Source: a virus
IMG/VR virus record: IMGVR_UViG_3300017767_000036
Location: 1-39,641 of that record
Length of the DNA: 39,641 nt
Strand: one strand, 5' to 3'
Part shown: positions 14,518 through 22,182 of the stretch, piece by piece
How the letters are laid out: each line of letters starts with the position of its first letter
Position numbering within the stretch: the first letter of the stretch is position 1
The notes under the pieces: model-generated
The model's database searches: none
Told to the model about the DNA's origin: nothing
Seen by the model: the letters and a program-made list of their open reading frames with translations, nothing else
Translations under genes and position numbers: made by a program

Positions 14518-14775
14518 CTAAGCTACTTCGTAAGGTGTCCCCAGTTTTACCAATGTTTGTTTGTTCCTGTCAACCCACAAACGACATTCATTTTCACTTT
14601 TTCCGATAAAGATTGTAACGAGCCGCAAGTAATCTACACAGTCTTTTTTCTTCACTGTGTCTCTGTTTGTCTCACCAATACGGACAGATGATACTGGTGT
14701 GTTCACAGTCCACCTGTCATCCCATCCCCGTCTGACAATTTCCAATTCAAGTTTTCGGGTTTTCAATGATTCCAT
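14518..14775 (-). CDS. Small hypothetical protein
   Basis: This 85-residue product is chosen from ATG 14775, which has GAGGA 5 bases upstream; ATG 14799 has no site. It begins MESLKTRKLELEIVRRGWDD and continues with beta-rich sequence and two Cys (DCVDYL, ECRLWV). It overlaps the ribbon-helix-helix gene by 29 bp and is followed by a terminator. No family recognised. Confidence 0.6.
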   Translation of the reverse strand: MESLKTRKLELEIVRRGWDDRWTVNTPVSSVRIGETNRDTVKKKDCVDYLRLVTIFIGKSENECRLWVDRNKQTLVKLGTPYEVA

Positions 14776-14959
14776 GTTCTTCCTCGTAAGCTTCCACATA
14801 TATGTCCAGTGCTTCCCTGATTAGATCAGCGACTGCAACCTGTTCGAGTGCTTTCTTTTGCATTTGGTGTGCAACGTAAGCAAGTTTGTCAAACTGCTCT
14901 TCTTTCATTAACAGATTGTAAGTCTTAGTGGGTTCAAGTATCTTGTTTGGTCTTGGCAT
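14747..14959 (-). CDS. Putative ribbon-helix-helix DNA-binding protein
   Basis: This 70-residue product begins MPRPNKILEPTKTYNLLMKE. A strand (KTYNLLM) is followed by two helices (FDKLAYVAHQMQ and VAVADLIREALDIYVEAY), the layout of CopG/Arc-type dimers that bind operators. ATG 14959 has AAGGA 8 bases upstream and is preferred over ATG 14968. It could be the repressor for the inverted repeats at 15129-15167, since it is the second gene of the transcript that starts there; this is inference. Confidence 0.6.
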   Translation of the reverse strand: MPRPNKILEPTKTYNLLMKEEQFDKLAYVAHQMQKKALEQVAVADLIREALDIYVEAYEEEHGIIENPKT

Positions 14960-15083
14960 CCCGTGCATCCTTCTTTGATAGTTTATCTAAGTTATCTTTC
15001 TTTCTATTAGGGATAACTTGTTTTTGGTATTTCTTATCCCTTAGTATCTTTGCTATGGGGTTGATTTTATTATATACTTTCAT
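14934..15083 (-). CDS. Short basic phage protein
   Basis: This 49-residue, very basic product begins MKVYNKINPIAKILRDKKYQ, followed by KQVIPNRKKDN. The 'YN.INP.AK.L...K....V..N.K' pattern is familiar from small proteins found in many T7-like and marine phages, of unknown function. ATG 15083 has AAGGG about 10 bases upstream. It is the first gene behind the leftward promoter at 15108-15136 and overlaps the next gene by 26 bp. Confidence 0.65.
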   Translation of the reverse strand: MKVYNKINPIAKILRDKKYQKQVIPNRKKDNLDKLSKKDARDAKTKQDT

Positions 15084-15107
15084 AGTGGGGTTTCCCTTAA
15101 GGGTTAG

Positions 15108-15136
15108 GTTATGTAATAGGTAGCACACCCTGTCAA
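15108..15136 (-). promoter_or_regulatory. Leftward early promoter
   Basis: On the minus strand TTGACA (15131-15136) and CATAAC (15108-15113) are 17 bases apart. The start would be near 15101, giving a leader of about 18 bases before ATG 15083. The -35 lies in the sequence TTGACAGGGT, repeated at the 14415 promoter. Confidence 0.6.
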
Positions 15137-15167
15137 TAGCCGTCAACTAAAAAACGTGGTTGACAGG
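15129..15167. promoter_or_regulatory. Nested inverted repeats between divergent early promoters
   Basis: CCTGTCAA (15129-15136) and TTGACAGG (15160-15167) are a perfect 8-bp inverted repeat covering both -35 boxes. Inside it, GTCAAC (15142-15147) and GTTGAC (15159-15164) form a second one. A dimeric regulator bound here could control both directions at once. Confidence 0.55.
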
Positions 15168-15189
15168 ATTTTATCTGGTGTGTTATCGA
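15160..15189 (+). promoter_or_regulatory. Candidate rightward promoter of the replication operon
   Basis: TTGACA (15160-15165) is followed at 18 bases by TATCGA (15184-15189), with the same TATCG as the leftward promoter at 14392. The start would fall at about 15196, just at the primase start codons, so the first gene would be read from an almost leaderless mRNA. The -10 match is weak. Confidence 0.45.
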
Positions 15190-15190
15190 T

Positions 15191-16003
15191 ATGGACATGA
15201 AATCACCATCTTGGTTACAAGGCTACGTAGAGTCACTGGACATTCAGCCGTTGGGTCGTTACCGATCCGACTGTCCTGTATGTGCCAGAAAGAATACGTT
15301 TAGCGTAAGTGATGACGGACTGCAACGACTGTGGTATTGTTTCCACGCTGATTGCAATGTGTCGGGCCGCACGGGCGTTACCCTAACTAAAGACTTTGCG
15401 AAACACGCCCTCTCTAGGTCACAGGCTAATGCGCCTGTTCCCCGTACTAATAACACTTACGAATTGCCGGATACTTTTGTTAGTCTTTCCCGTAACTTAG
15501 ATGCAGAGCTTTATGTTCGATCTGTATATGCGTATGATGCGTACTTGTCAGGTCGTGCAGACATTCGTTATGATTTCAAAAGAAACCGTGTCGTCTTTAT
15601 TGTCAAGGATGGCAAAAAGGTTGTTGATGCGGTAGGTAGGTCAATGGATGGAAGGAGTCCAAAATGGTATCGATATGGAAATAGTAAATGCCCTTTTGTT
15701 TCTGGCAATGGAGAACGTGGTGCCTGTGTTGTGGAAGATGCTGCTAGTGCTTGCAGTGTTAGCGGTGTTGTCGCGGGGGTGGCCATCTTAGGTACAAATC
15801 TGCTAGATGATCACATACAACATTTATCCAAATACCCCAGAGTATTTGTTGCACTCGACAAAGACGCAACTGACAAGGCGGTTGACATGGTAAAAACCCT
15901 GTGTAGAATAGTTCCAACCAAACTCATGGTATTATCCCGTGACTTTAAGAACATGACAAAGGACGAAAGAGATGACTACCTACGAAACTACATCGATAGA
16001 TAA
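15191..16003 (+). CDS. DNA primase (zinc finger and Toprim)
   Basis: This 270-residue primase makes RNA primers at the replication fork. An N-terminal zinc finger has CPVC near residues 28-31 and YCFHADC near 53-59, followed by Gly-rich sequence. The Toprim fold is shown by CVVEDAASA (Glu near 182) and VALDKDAT (DxD near 223). In T7 the primase and helicase are one protein; here the helicase is a separate overlapping gene. No ribosome site precedes ATG 15191, and the promoter start is expected near ATG 15197, so ATG 15197 may be the true start. It heads the rightward operon. Confidence 0.88.
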   Translation: MDMKSPSWLQGYVESLDIQPLGRYRSDCPVCARKNTFSVSDDGLQRLWYCFHADCNVSGRTGVTLTKDFAKHALSRSQANAPVPRTNNTYELPDTFVSLSRNLDAELYVRSVYAYDAYLSGRADIRYDFKRNRVVFIVKDGKKVVDAVGRSMDGRSPKWYRYGNSKCPFVSGNGERGACVVEDAASACSVSGVVAGVAILGTNLLDDHIQHLSKYPRVFVALDKDATDKAVDMVKTLCRIVPTKLMVLSRDFKNMTKDERDDYLRNYIDR

Positions 16004-17201
16004 GCAGATATTAGGCTTCTGTCTTAACGCCGACTTCTTTGGTCGCGTAAAGAACATTATTGACAGGTCTATGTTTGATAGAGAGATGCGTGACATATTT
16101 GACACACTGACATTCTCTCACACTAAGTACGCAAAGGACTTAACCAAGTCTGAACTAAGCAGTTTGTTTAATGATCGCAACCCTGCTATGCCAGAAGCAA
16201 CCCGTAGTAAGGTGCATGAGACTATAGCTGGTTTGGATATGGGTAACGCTGACAATTTTGAGTTGCATTTGGATTTGGTACACAACTTTTGGTTGCGTGA
16301 TCGCGCTCGTCTCATTGGTGAGAAAGCAATTGACATCTTCACGGGTGACAGTGAGGAATTTGGTGAGTTACGTAGACTGATTGATACCGTAGAAGATGGA
16401 CGCATCAGTGACAAAACTACTTACACTAAGGTAGAAGATGACTTAGAGTCCCTGTTAGACAACGAGGCTGGTGATCCCGACTTCCCTTTCGACTATGACC
16501 TGATTGCGGATAACGTGTCAGGTCTGGACAGGGGTAATTTAGGTATATTGTTTGCTAGACCAGAATCCGGTAAGACAACCTTTTGTTGCTTCCTTGCAGC
16601 ATCATACATAAAGCAGGGTTTTAAGGTTGTGTACTGGGCAAACGAAGAACCCGCACCAAAGATTAAGCTTCGTTTGATACAGTCGTATTTTGGTTTGACA
16701 CGACAAGAGATGGAACGTGATCGTGTTGCTTTATGTGCAAAATATGCAGATGAGATTGAACCTTTGCTTACAATCATGGACTCTGTCGGTACCTCTGTCG
16801 AAGAGGTAGATGAATACGCCAAGCTAAATAAACCAGACATTATGTTCTGTGATCAGCTTGACAAGTTTCGTATATCCGGTGAGTTTAATCGTGGTGATGA
16901 GCGTTTGAAAGAAACCTATGTGTATGCTCGTGAGATAGCAAAACGAAACAAAGTGTTAGTGTGGGCTGTCAGTCAGGCAAACTATGAGGCACACGATAGA
17001 CAATGGATTGATTACTCAATGATGGACAACTCACGTACTGGTAAGGCTGGCGAGGCTGACATCATTATTGGTATAGGTAAAACAGGCTCAAGTGAAACGG
17101 AAAACACTGTGCGTCATATTTGTATATCCAAAAACAAACTTAACGGGTATCATGGTATGATACATGGACAGATTGATATTGAACGTGGAGTGTACTACTG
17201 A
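15972..17201 (+). CDS. Replicative DNA helicase (DnaB-like)
   Basis: This 409-residue hexameric helicase would unwind the fork ahead of the polymerase. The RecA-like core has Walker A ARPESGKTT (about 195-203), a Glu in WANEEPAP, Walker B DIMFCDQ (about 288-294) and a later region VWAVSQANYE typical of DnaB motif H4 (sensor Gln). The first 150 residues are a DnaB-like helical N-terminal domain that would contact primase. The start overlaps the primase end by 32 bp and has AAAGGA 8 bases upstream. Confidence 0.88.
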   Translation: MTTYETTSIDKQILGFCLNADFFGRVKNIIDRSMFDREMRDIFDTLTFSHTKYAKDLTKSELSSLFNDRNPAMPEATRSKVHETIAGLDMGNADNFELHLDLVHNFWLRDRARLIGEKAIDIFTGDSEEFGELRRLIDTVEDGRISDKTTYTKVEDDLESLLDNEAGDPDFPFDYDLIADNVSGLDRGNLGILFARPESGKTTFCCFLAASYIKQGFKVVYWANEEPAPKIKLRLIQSYFGLTRQEMERDRVALCAKYADEIEPLLTIMDSVGTSVEEVDEYAKLNKPDIMFCDQLDKFRISGEFNRGDERLKETYVYAREIAKRNKVLVWAVSQANYEAHDRQWIDYSMMDNSRTGKAGEADIIIGIGKTGSSETENTVRHICISKNKLNGYHGMIHGQIDIERGVYY

Positions 17202-17569
17202 TGGCAAAGCACGGTTATGTCAGAGAAGATGGGATGGTCTTTTGGGGCATGTCTGGTAAGCATGAGGACTGGAGAAGCCCAGATAAATTCTATGCTGCCA
17301 AGAAAAGAAATCACGACAACAAAACACGTCTGAAAAAAATACGACGACGTTGGCTCAATAACTACAAGGTGAGTAAGGGGTGTAGTCTGTGCGGTTACAA
17401 CGAGAATGCTGCTGCTCTTCAGTTTGATCACTTAGACCCGTCACTGAAAGTTCGAGATGTATCCAATATGATAACCTTGAAATTAAAACGTTTGATGGAT
17501 GAGGTCAGGAAGTGTAGAGTTCTCTGTGCCAACTGCCACATGATACACACATTTGGAGAAAACAAATGA
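17201..17569 (+). CDS. HNH endonuclease
   Basis: This 122-residue basic protein has an HNH core: CSLCGYNENAAALQFDHLDP (zinc Cys pair and DH), then VRKCRVLCANCHMIHT (second Cys pair, N and H). The family includes free-standing homing endonucleases and packaging-associated nucleases. It lies between helicase and exonuclease, with 1-bp and 4-bp overlaps on either side (TGATG and ATGA), so it is integrated in the operon and is not an obvious recent insertion. A homing role next to the polymerase gene is possible. Confidence 0.85.
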   Translation: MAKHGYVREDGMVFWGMSGKHEDWRSPDKFYAAKKRNHDNKTRLKKIRRRWLNNYKVSKGCSLCGYNENAAALQFDHLDPSLKVRDVSNMITLKLKRLMDEVRKCRVLCANCHMIHTFGENK

Positions 17570-18150
17570 ACGTACTGACCTTCGATGTAGAAACAACCCA
17601 CATACAAAAAGAAACGGGTGGGACAACAGCACTGCCATACTTTGGTAATCGTCTTGTGTCTATTGGGTACAAGCGTTTGTCGTCGCCTCACGTACACTAC
17701 CACTGCTACTATCATGCAGACAGGGAACCCCACGACTTTGCACCGGAGTTGTTTCAAGAAGCACTCAACGAGGCTGATACAATTGTGGGACACAACATAA
17801 AGTTTGATCTATCATGGATCAGGGAGTGTGGTTTCTTTTTTAACGGAGAAGTATATGATACGATGGTTGCGGAGTATATTCTGGCGAAAGCCCAGCGTTG
17901 GCCTCTGGGACTTGCTGCTGTTGCAGAAAAGTATGACGTTACCCAAAAGGAGAAAGACCTTGTTTCGCCGTACCTCAAGGACGGCAAGACCTTCTACGAC
18001 ATACCGTGGGAGATAGTAGAAGAGTACGGAAAAGCTGACGTACTCGCCACAGAAGAGGTGGCCTTGAAACAGCTTGATGCCTTTGGCACTACATTTAAGG
18101 AGTTATGTTTTGGAACGGACTTTGTTACCGACGTTGAGGCTGTCGCTTGA
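17566..18150 (+). CDS. DNA polymerase 3'-5' exonuclease domain, separate frame
   Basis: This 194-residue product is the DnaQ-like proofreading domain that in family A phage polymerases is the N-terminal part of one protein. Exo I is FDVETT (D7, E9), Exo II is VGHNIKFD (N76, D80) and Exo III is YGKADV (Y154, D158). The frame ends at TGA 18148-18150, while the polymerase continues in the +1 frame. ATG 17566 overlaps the HNH stop and has GGAG 7 bases upstream. The last 17 or so residues look unrelated to the family and are probably read past the point where the frames should join. Confidence 0.85.
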   Translation: MNVLTFDVETTHIQKETGGTTALPYFGNRLVSIGYKRLSSPHVHYHCYYHADREPHDFAPELFQEALNEADTIVGHNIKFDLSWIRECGFFFNGEVYDTMVAEYILAKAQRWPLGLAAVAEKYDVTQKEKDLVSPYLKDGKTFYDIPWEIVEEYGKADVLATEEVALKQLDAFGTTFKELCFGTDFVTDVEAVA

Positions 18151-18151
18151 G

Positions 18152-19651
18152 ATGACAGAAACGCTCACTGAGATAGAGCGTAATGGATTAAAGATAAACT
18201 TAGACACACTAAACCAGATTGAGACAGAGTTTCAGACAGAACTGGATGAACTAGAGATACGTCTGAATGAGATGGCGCGGGAAGCAATGGGGGATACTCC
18301 CATCAATCTTGCCAGCCCAGATGATCGCAGTGTCCTTCTTTACTCACGCAAGGTCATAGATAAAAAGGAGTGGTCACGCATATTTAATTTGGGTCACGAG
18401 ATGCGTGGTGCCACCATGAAACCAAAGCAGCGTGTTCGTATGAAAAGAAGCGTGTTCACTTCAACAGTACGCCGTATGACAGAAGTGGTACGTAAAACTG
18501 TAGGTAGCAGGTGTGCAGGATGTGTTGGGTTTGGTAAGGTACGTCCTGTCAATAAGAATGGACAACCCAGTAAAGTTTTGCGTGTGTGTAAGCCTTGCAA
18601 GGGTGCGGGAGTGATTTATACGCCCACACGAGAGGTTGCCGGATTCAAGCTGGTACCTCGTGATACTTACGATACTGCTGCTGCGGGATTCAAGACGGAC
18701 AAGACTACACTAGAAAATAGGTCAATAGAATTGTCAGGTGATGCAAAGGAATTTGCTACCGCTTACGTCAGGTACAACGCTCTACGAACCTACCTCAATA
18801 CTTTTGTAGAAGGGATGAAAAACAATGTTGATGCGAATGGTATCATCCATCCAGAGTTCATGCAGTGTGTTACGGCGACGGGTCGCCTTTCGAGCCGCAA
18901 TCCTAACTTTCAAAATATGCCACGTGGAAATACCTTCGCTATACGCAAGGTTGTCGAGAGCCGCTTTCCGGGTGGGTTTATACTTGAAGGGGATTACTCG
19001 CAACTAGAGTTTAGAGTGGCTGGCTTTCTTGCAAAGGATAGCCAAGCGTACGTGGATGTAAGTGAGGGTACAGATGTTCACCAATATACTGCAGATATTA
19101 TCGGATGCAGCAGACAAGAAGCAAAGGCACATACCTTCAAGCCTCTATACGGCGGCACCACCGGAACAGACGCCCAACAACGCTACTACAGAGCCTTTAA
19201 GGATAAATACGAAGGGGTTACCCTCTGGCACGACAAACTCCAGCGAGAGGCCGTTAAAACGAAGCAGATCACCCTTCCAAGTGGTAGGCAGTATGCTTTT
19301 CCCTCTGCGCGGTGGACAGAGTGGGGTACAGCCACAAATCGTACAGCGATATGCAACTATCCTGTACAGGGTTTTGCTACTGCTGATCTTCTTCCTACTG
19401 CTCTTGTTCGTTTGAGCAAGATGATGAGGATTAGGGAACTCAAGTCAGTTATCTGTAATACTGTACACGATTCGATTGTGCTTGACGTACACCCTGATGA
19501 GAAAGACGCTTGTATCAAGCTGTTAGAGTACGCAATGTTGTCGTTACCTACAGAGAGCGTGAACCGATACAGAGTTGAATACGACATGCCTGTTGAAATT
19601 GAATTAAAGATAGGCAAGAATTGGCTTGACACTGAAGTGGTAAGTCTGTAA
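18152..19651 (+). CDS. Family A DNA polymerase with DnaJ-like zinc insert
   Basis: From ATG 18152 (499 residues) motif A is EGDYSQLEF (D near 281), motif B is RQEAKAHTFKPLYGG (R321, K325, F329, Y333) and motif C is VHDS (near 440). Between the start and motif A an insert carries CAGCVGFG (C121, C124) and CKPCKGAG (C146, C149), two CxxCxGxG repeats like the DnaJ zinc domain. This is the signature reported for HMO-2011. F329 matches E. coli Phe762. The frame is open from 18068, and upstream codons encode ERTLLPTLRLSLEMTE, which fits the family just before ERNG, so a joined exonuclease-polymerase is likely. ATG 18152, one base after the exonuclease stop, would allow coupled separate translation. 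Confidence 0.9.
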   Translation: MTETLTEIERNGLKINLDTLNQIETEFQTELDELEIRLNEMAREAMGDTPINLASPDDRSVLLYSRKVIDKKEWSRIFNLGHEMRGATMKPKQRVRMKRSVFTSTVRRMTEVVRKTVGSRCAGCVGFGKVRPVNKNGQPSKVLRVCKPCKGAGVIYTPTREVAGFKLVPRDTYDTAAAGFKTDKTTLENRSIELSGDAKEFATAYVRYNALRTYLNTFVEGMKNNVDANGIIHPEFMQCVTATGRLSSRNPNFQNMPRGNTFAIRKVVESRFPGGFILEGDYSQLEFRVAGFLAKDSQAYVDVSEGTDVHQYTADIIGCSRQEAKAHTFKPLYGGTTGTDAQQRYYRAFKDKYEGVTLWHDKLQREAVKTKQITLPSGRQYAFPSARWTEWGTATNRTAICNYPVQGFATADLLPTALVRLSKMMRIRELKSVICNTVHDSIVLDVHPDEKDACIKLLEYAMLSLPTESVNRYRVEYDMPVEIELKIGKNWLDTEVVSL

Positions 19652-19690
19652 GATCATTCTACACCCCTGATTAAAGGAGCATGAAAAATC

Positions 19691-20551
19691 ATGGAAACAG
19701 GAACAGAAGTAATGGAAATTGATAATATCGACGCAATTGTTGCAGCATTCAACGACGATAACGTTGAGGCTCTAATGGAAGCAAGTGGGCAGGGCGGTAA
19801 TAACAATCGTCAGGTAGGCTTGCCTCGTATAAATATAAATTACGATGCAGAGACAGAAGATGGTGTGTCCCTTACTCGTGGAGCGTGGAAGATGTACCTA
19901 GACGGTAGGTTCATCTACGCAGACAAAGTAAACATCCGTCCCATTTTGCGTACCTTTGAGTACAGCGTGTGGGATCAGGAGAGTGGTACCTTCTCATCTA
20001 AGTCAGTGCAGAAAACAAACCTGTCTGGCATGTTCCCCGATACTACTGGTGGCAACAAGTGTGGCAGACTCACACGGGATGAAGAGGATCGTTTGTCAAA
20101 GGATGATCTAGCGTATTTGCACTCTCGTTCAGTCGTGTGTAACCAAGTTATTTACGCTAAGATAAGTGGTAGCTTTACTACTGCTGAAGGCACTGAGGTT
20201 GAGGTTACAGATCAGCCGGTGGTTGCATACTTCAAGCGGTCTGGGTTCAAGCCTATCTCAGACTTCATTGATAGCTTGTCCAAGCAAAAGAAACTGATGC
20301 AGAAGTGTGTCGTTTCTTTGACTACCCACAAGCACAAAAAGGGTAGTGTAACTTACTGGACTCCGGTTCCTGCCCTTGTCGGTGAGGCAAACATTACAGA
20401 TGAGGATAAGCAACTCATGTCTATGTTTGCTGAGACTGTAAAGGGTCATAACGATAATGTTATGAACCAACACCGTGAAGCGGCAAAGCTCGTTGCTGAC
20501 GATGACGATATCGATTTAGCAGCAGACTTTGACAATGCTAACGCTGCTTAA
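19691..20551 (+). CDS. Putative single-stranded DNA-binding protein
   Basis: This 286-residue product has an acidic low-complexity N-terminus (GQGGNNNRQ) and a beta-rich central region (residues about 45-220) with Lys/Arg and aromatic residues. It ends with a very acidic tail (VADDDDIDLAADFDNANAA). A basic beta-rich core plus acidic tail is the layout of phage SSBs such as T7 gp2.5, which use the tail to contact polymerase and helicase. No clear family motif is seen, so the call rests on architecture and position after the polymerase. AAAGGAG lies 11 bases upstream of ATG 19691. Confidence 0.5.
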   Translation: METGTEVMEIDNIDAIVAAFNDDNVEALMEASGQGGNNNRQVGLPRININYDAETEDGVSLTRGAWKMYLDGRFIYADKVNIRPILRTFEYSVWDQESGTFSSKSVQKTNLSGMFPDTTGGNKCGRLTRDEEDRLSKDDLAYLHSRSVVCNQVIYAKISGSFTTAEGTEVEVTDQPVVAYFKRSGFKPISDFIDSLSKQKKLMQKCVVSLTTHKHKKGSVTYWTPVPALVGEANITDEDKQLMSMFAETVKGHNDNVMNQHREAAKLVADDDDIDLAADFDNANAA

Positions 20552-21431
20552 AATACAAGACCACATGGTCAATGCTTTGCGGGGGGAAACTACTGTCTCC
20601 CCGCAAGCAGTTAAAGACTTCTCTAAAGAATGCAGTGAAGCAGCGGAGCGACAACTTGTCCGTCAACGTGGTGAGTTTCGTATTCGTATGTCAGGACTTG
20701 GTCGTCCCCTTTGTCAACAAGTGTTGGAGAAGAAGGGCATTAAAGAGGACATGGAGTACAACACTCTGTTCCGATTTATGTTTGGTGACCTGACAGAATC
20801 AATCCTTATGCTTATAATGAAAGAGGCTGGGATAGATATTGTTGACTACCAAAGAGCCGTTGAGTTACAGATAGGAGACACACTTGTCAACGGTACTCTC
20901 GACGTTATTATACGTGATGAGTTGGGAGTAGAAAAGGTGTGGGATGTTAAGTCAGCCAGTGACTGGGCTTTCAACTACAAGTTTACTGGTATGAACGGAG
21001 GGTACGACAAACTAAAAGAGGATGACCCCTTTGGCTATGTCATGCAGGGGTTTCTTTATGCGGAAGCTACAGGCTTACCGTTTGGGGGGTGGATCGTTGT
21101 TAACAAGTCTAGTGGTATGGTGGCTATTGTTGAAGTGCCGGATTGGGCGCAGGATGACAAAGAAGCCTATTTAAAAGATGCAGAGAAGCGGGTCAAGTTT
21201 CTTACAGACCCTGATGTAGAACCATTTGTTCCGTTCAAATCAGAACCGGAAACCTACCGTAAGGATGGTGAGGTTATTAAGACAGGTAACAAAGTACTAC
21301 CTAGACAATGTAACCTGTGTGGCTACAGATCACACTGTTGGCCTAAAGCTGTGCTTCACGGCAAGGTTACTTCTAGAGCAAAGAACCCGCCGCTGGTGTG
21401 GTACGACAAACTTAAAAAGAAAGAAATGTAA
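20535..21431 (+). CDS. Cas4/RecB-like PD-(D/E)XK exonuclease with probable Fe-S cluster
   Basis: This 298-residue nuclease has the core VNGTLDVI (Asp near 122) and VWDVKSAS (D-x-K near 137-139), which would cut DNA with two metal ions. A lone Cys in GRPLC (about 59) and three at the C-terminus (CNLCGYRSHC, about 259, 262 and 268) match the one-plus-three Cys pattern of Cas4 and AddB, which hold a 4Fe-4S cluster. The role would be 5'-end resection for recombination or host DNA degradation, as for T7 gp6 in a similar place. The start is uncertain: ATG 20535 overlaps the previous gene by 17 bp, and TTG 20529 and ATG 20565 are alternatives. No CRISPR genes are nearby. Confidence 0.82.
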   Translation: MLTLLKIQDHMVNALRGETTVSPQAVKDFSKECSEAAERQLVRQRGEFRIRMSGLGRPLCQQVLEKKGIKEDMEYNTLFRFMFGDLTESILMLIMKEAGIDIVDYQRAVELQIGDTLVNGTLDVIIRDELGVEKVWDVKSASDWAFNYKFTGMNGGYDKLKEDDPFGYVMQGFLYAEATGLPFGGWIVVNKSSGMVAIVEVPDWAQDDKEAYLKDAEKRVKFLTDPDVEPFVPFKSEPETYRKDGEVIKTGNKVLPRQCNLCGYRSHCWPKAVLHGKVTSRAKNPPLVWYDKLKKKEM

Positions 21432-21433
21432 AG

Positions 21434-21814
21434 ATGCCGTACCTATTTGTAAAAGATTATGAGGTAGAACTCATGGAATTAAACAGTGACCTTAGTCATA
21501 TGTACATAGAGTCCAGCACTGGCACAGGGGGAGAACGTAGGGTCACTAGGTTGAGGCTACATGAGAAGGGATTACCCTTGACGCTTATCAACCACTACGG
21601 TAAAGATGGCCACCTGCTATCTGACACAGAAGCACGAGACATTAAAAAGGTTGAAACTGAGTTACAACAGATCAGTAGACGGTCATTTTCAGGAGCTTAT
21701 GTATGTGTGCCGATGCACCCTTTGACAAAAGAACTTACCAACATAGAAAAGTATTCCCCCAAACTGGCAGGGTACCTAGAAAAAAGACTAATATCGATAG
21801 GGATAACCTTTTGA
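21434..21814 (+). CDS. Hypothetical protein
   Basis: This 126-residue product begins MPYLFVKDYEVELMELNSDL. It has mixed alpha/beta character, no cysteine cluster and a C-terminal helix (YSPKLAGYLEKRLISIGITF). It lies between the Cas4-like nuclease (2-bp gap) and the endonuclease I gene (4-bp overlap), so it is part of the recombination set. No family recognised. Confidence 0.7.
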   Translation: MPYLFVKDYEVELMELNSDLSHMYIESSTGTGGERRVTRLRLHEKGLPLTLINHYGKDGHLLSDTEARDIKKVETELQQISRRSFSGAYVCVPMHPLTKELTNIEKYSPKLAGYLEKRLISIGITF

Positions 21815-22182
21815 ATAACAAAATAAAATACAGGTCCAAGTTCGAGCTTAGTTTAGCAAAGACTCTGACTGCAAACAACATTGAGTTCCAATACGAAGAG
21901 GAAAGGTTTGAATACATACCTGCCCCTCGACACTACACCCCCGACTTTTACTTCCCTGAGACAAACATTTACGTGGAAGCAAAAGGTCACCTAGATAAAG
22001 GTGATAGGGTGAAGATGGTGCTTATGAAGAAACAACATCCTGAGTTGGATATTCGTTTTGTTTTTATGAACGCTAAGAATAAGATTTACAAGGGAAGCAA
22101 AACGACGTACGCTGCGTGGTGTGTGCGATACAACTTTGAATGGGCCGAAGGGTCTATCCCTATGGAGTGGGTAAAAAAATGA
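21811..22182 (+). CDS. T7-like endonuclease I (Holliday junction resolvase)
   Basis: This 123-residue enzyme resolves branched DNA before packaging and helps degrade host DNA. It aligns along its length with T7 gp3: YRSKFELSLAKTL, then YTPDFYFP, VEAKG (PD...ExK catalytic residues), QHPELDIRFVF, KIYKGSKTTYAAWC and IPMEWVKK. TTG 21811 is chosen because it overlaps the previous stop and has GGGA 7 bases upstream; the frame is open back to ATG 21703, but that extra part is unlike the family. Confidence 0.88.
   Translation: MNNKIKYRSKFELSLAKTLTANNIEFQYEEERFEYIPAPRHYTPDFYFPETNIYVEAKGHLDKGDRVKMVLMKKQHPELDIRFVFMNAKNKIYKGSKTTYAAWCVRYNFEWAEGSIPMEWVKK

Noticed and set aside
18500-18620. A phage DnaJ chaperone
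   Set aside because: Only the zinc CxxCxGxG part is present, no J-domain HPD motif is seen, and it is embedded in the polymerase.
19681-19722. Small ORF at ATG 19681 upstream of the SSB-like gene
   Set aside because: Only 13 codons, and the AAAGGAG site is too close to this ATG; the site serves ATG 19691.
20535-21431. Part of a CRISPR-Cas system (Cas4)
   Set aside because: No repeat arrays or other cas genes are visible; Cas4-like nucleases are common in phage replication modules.
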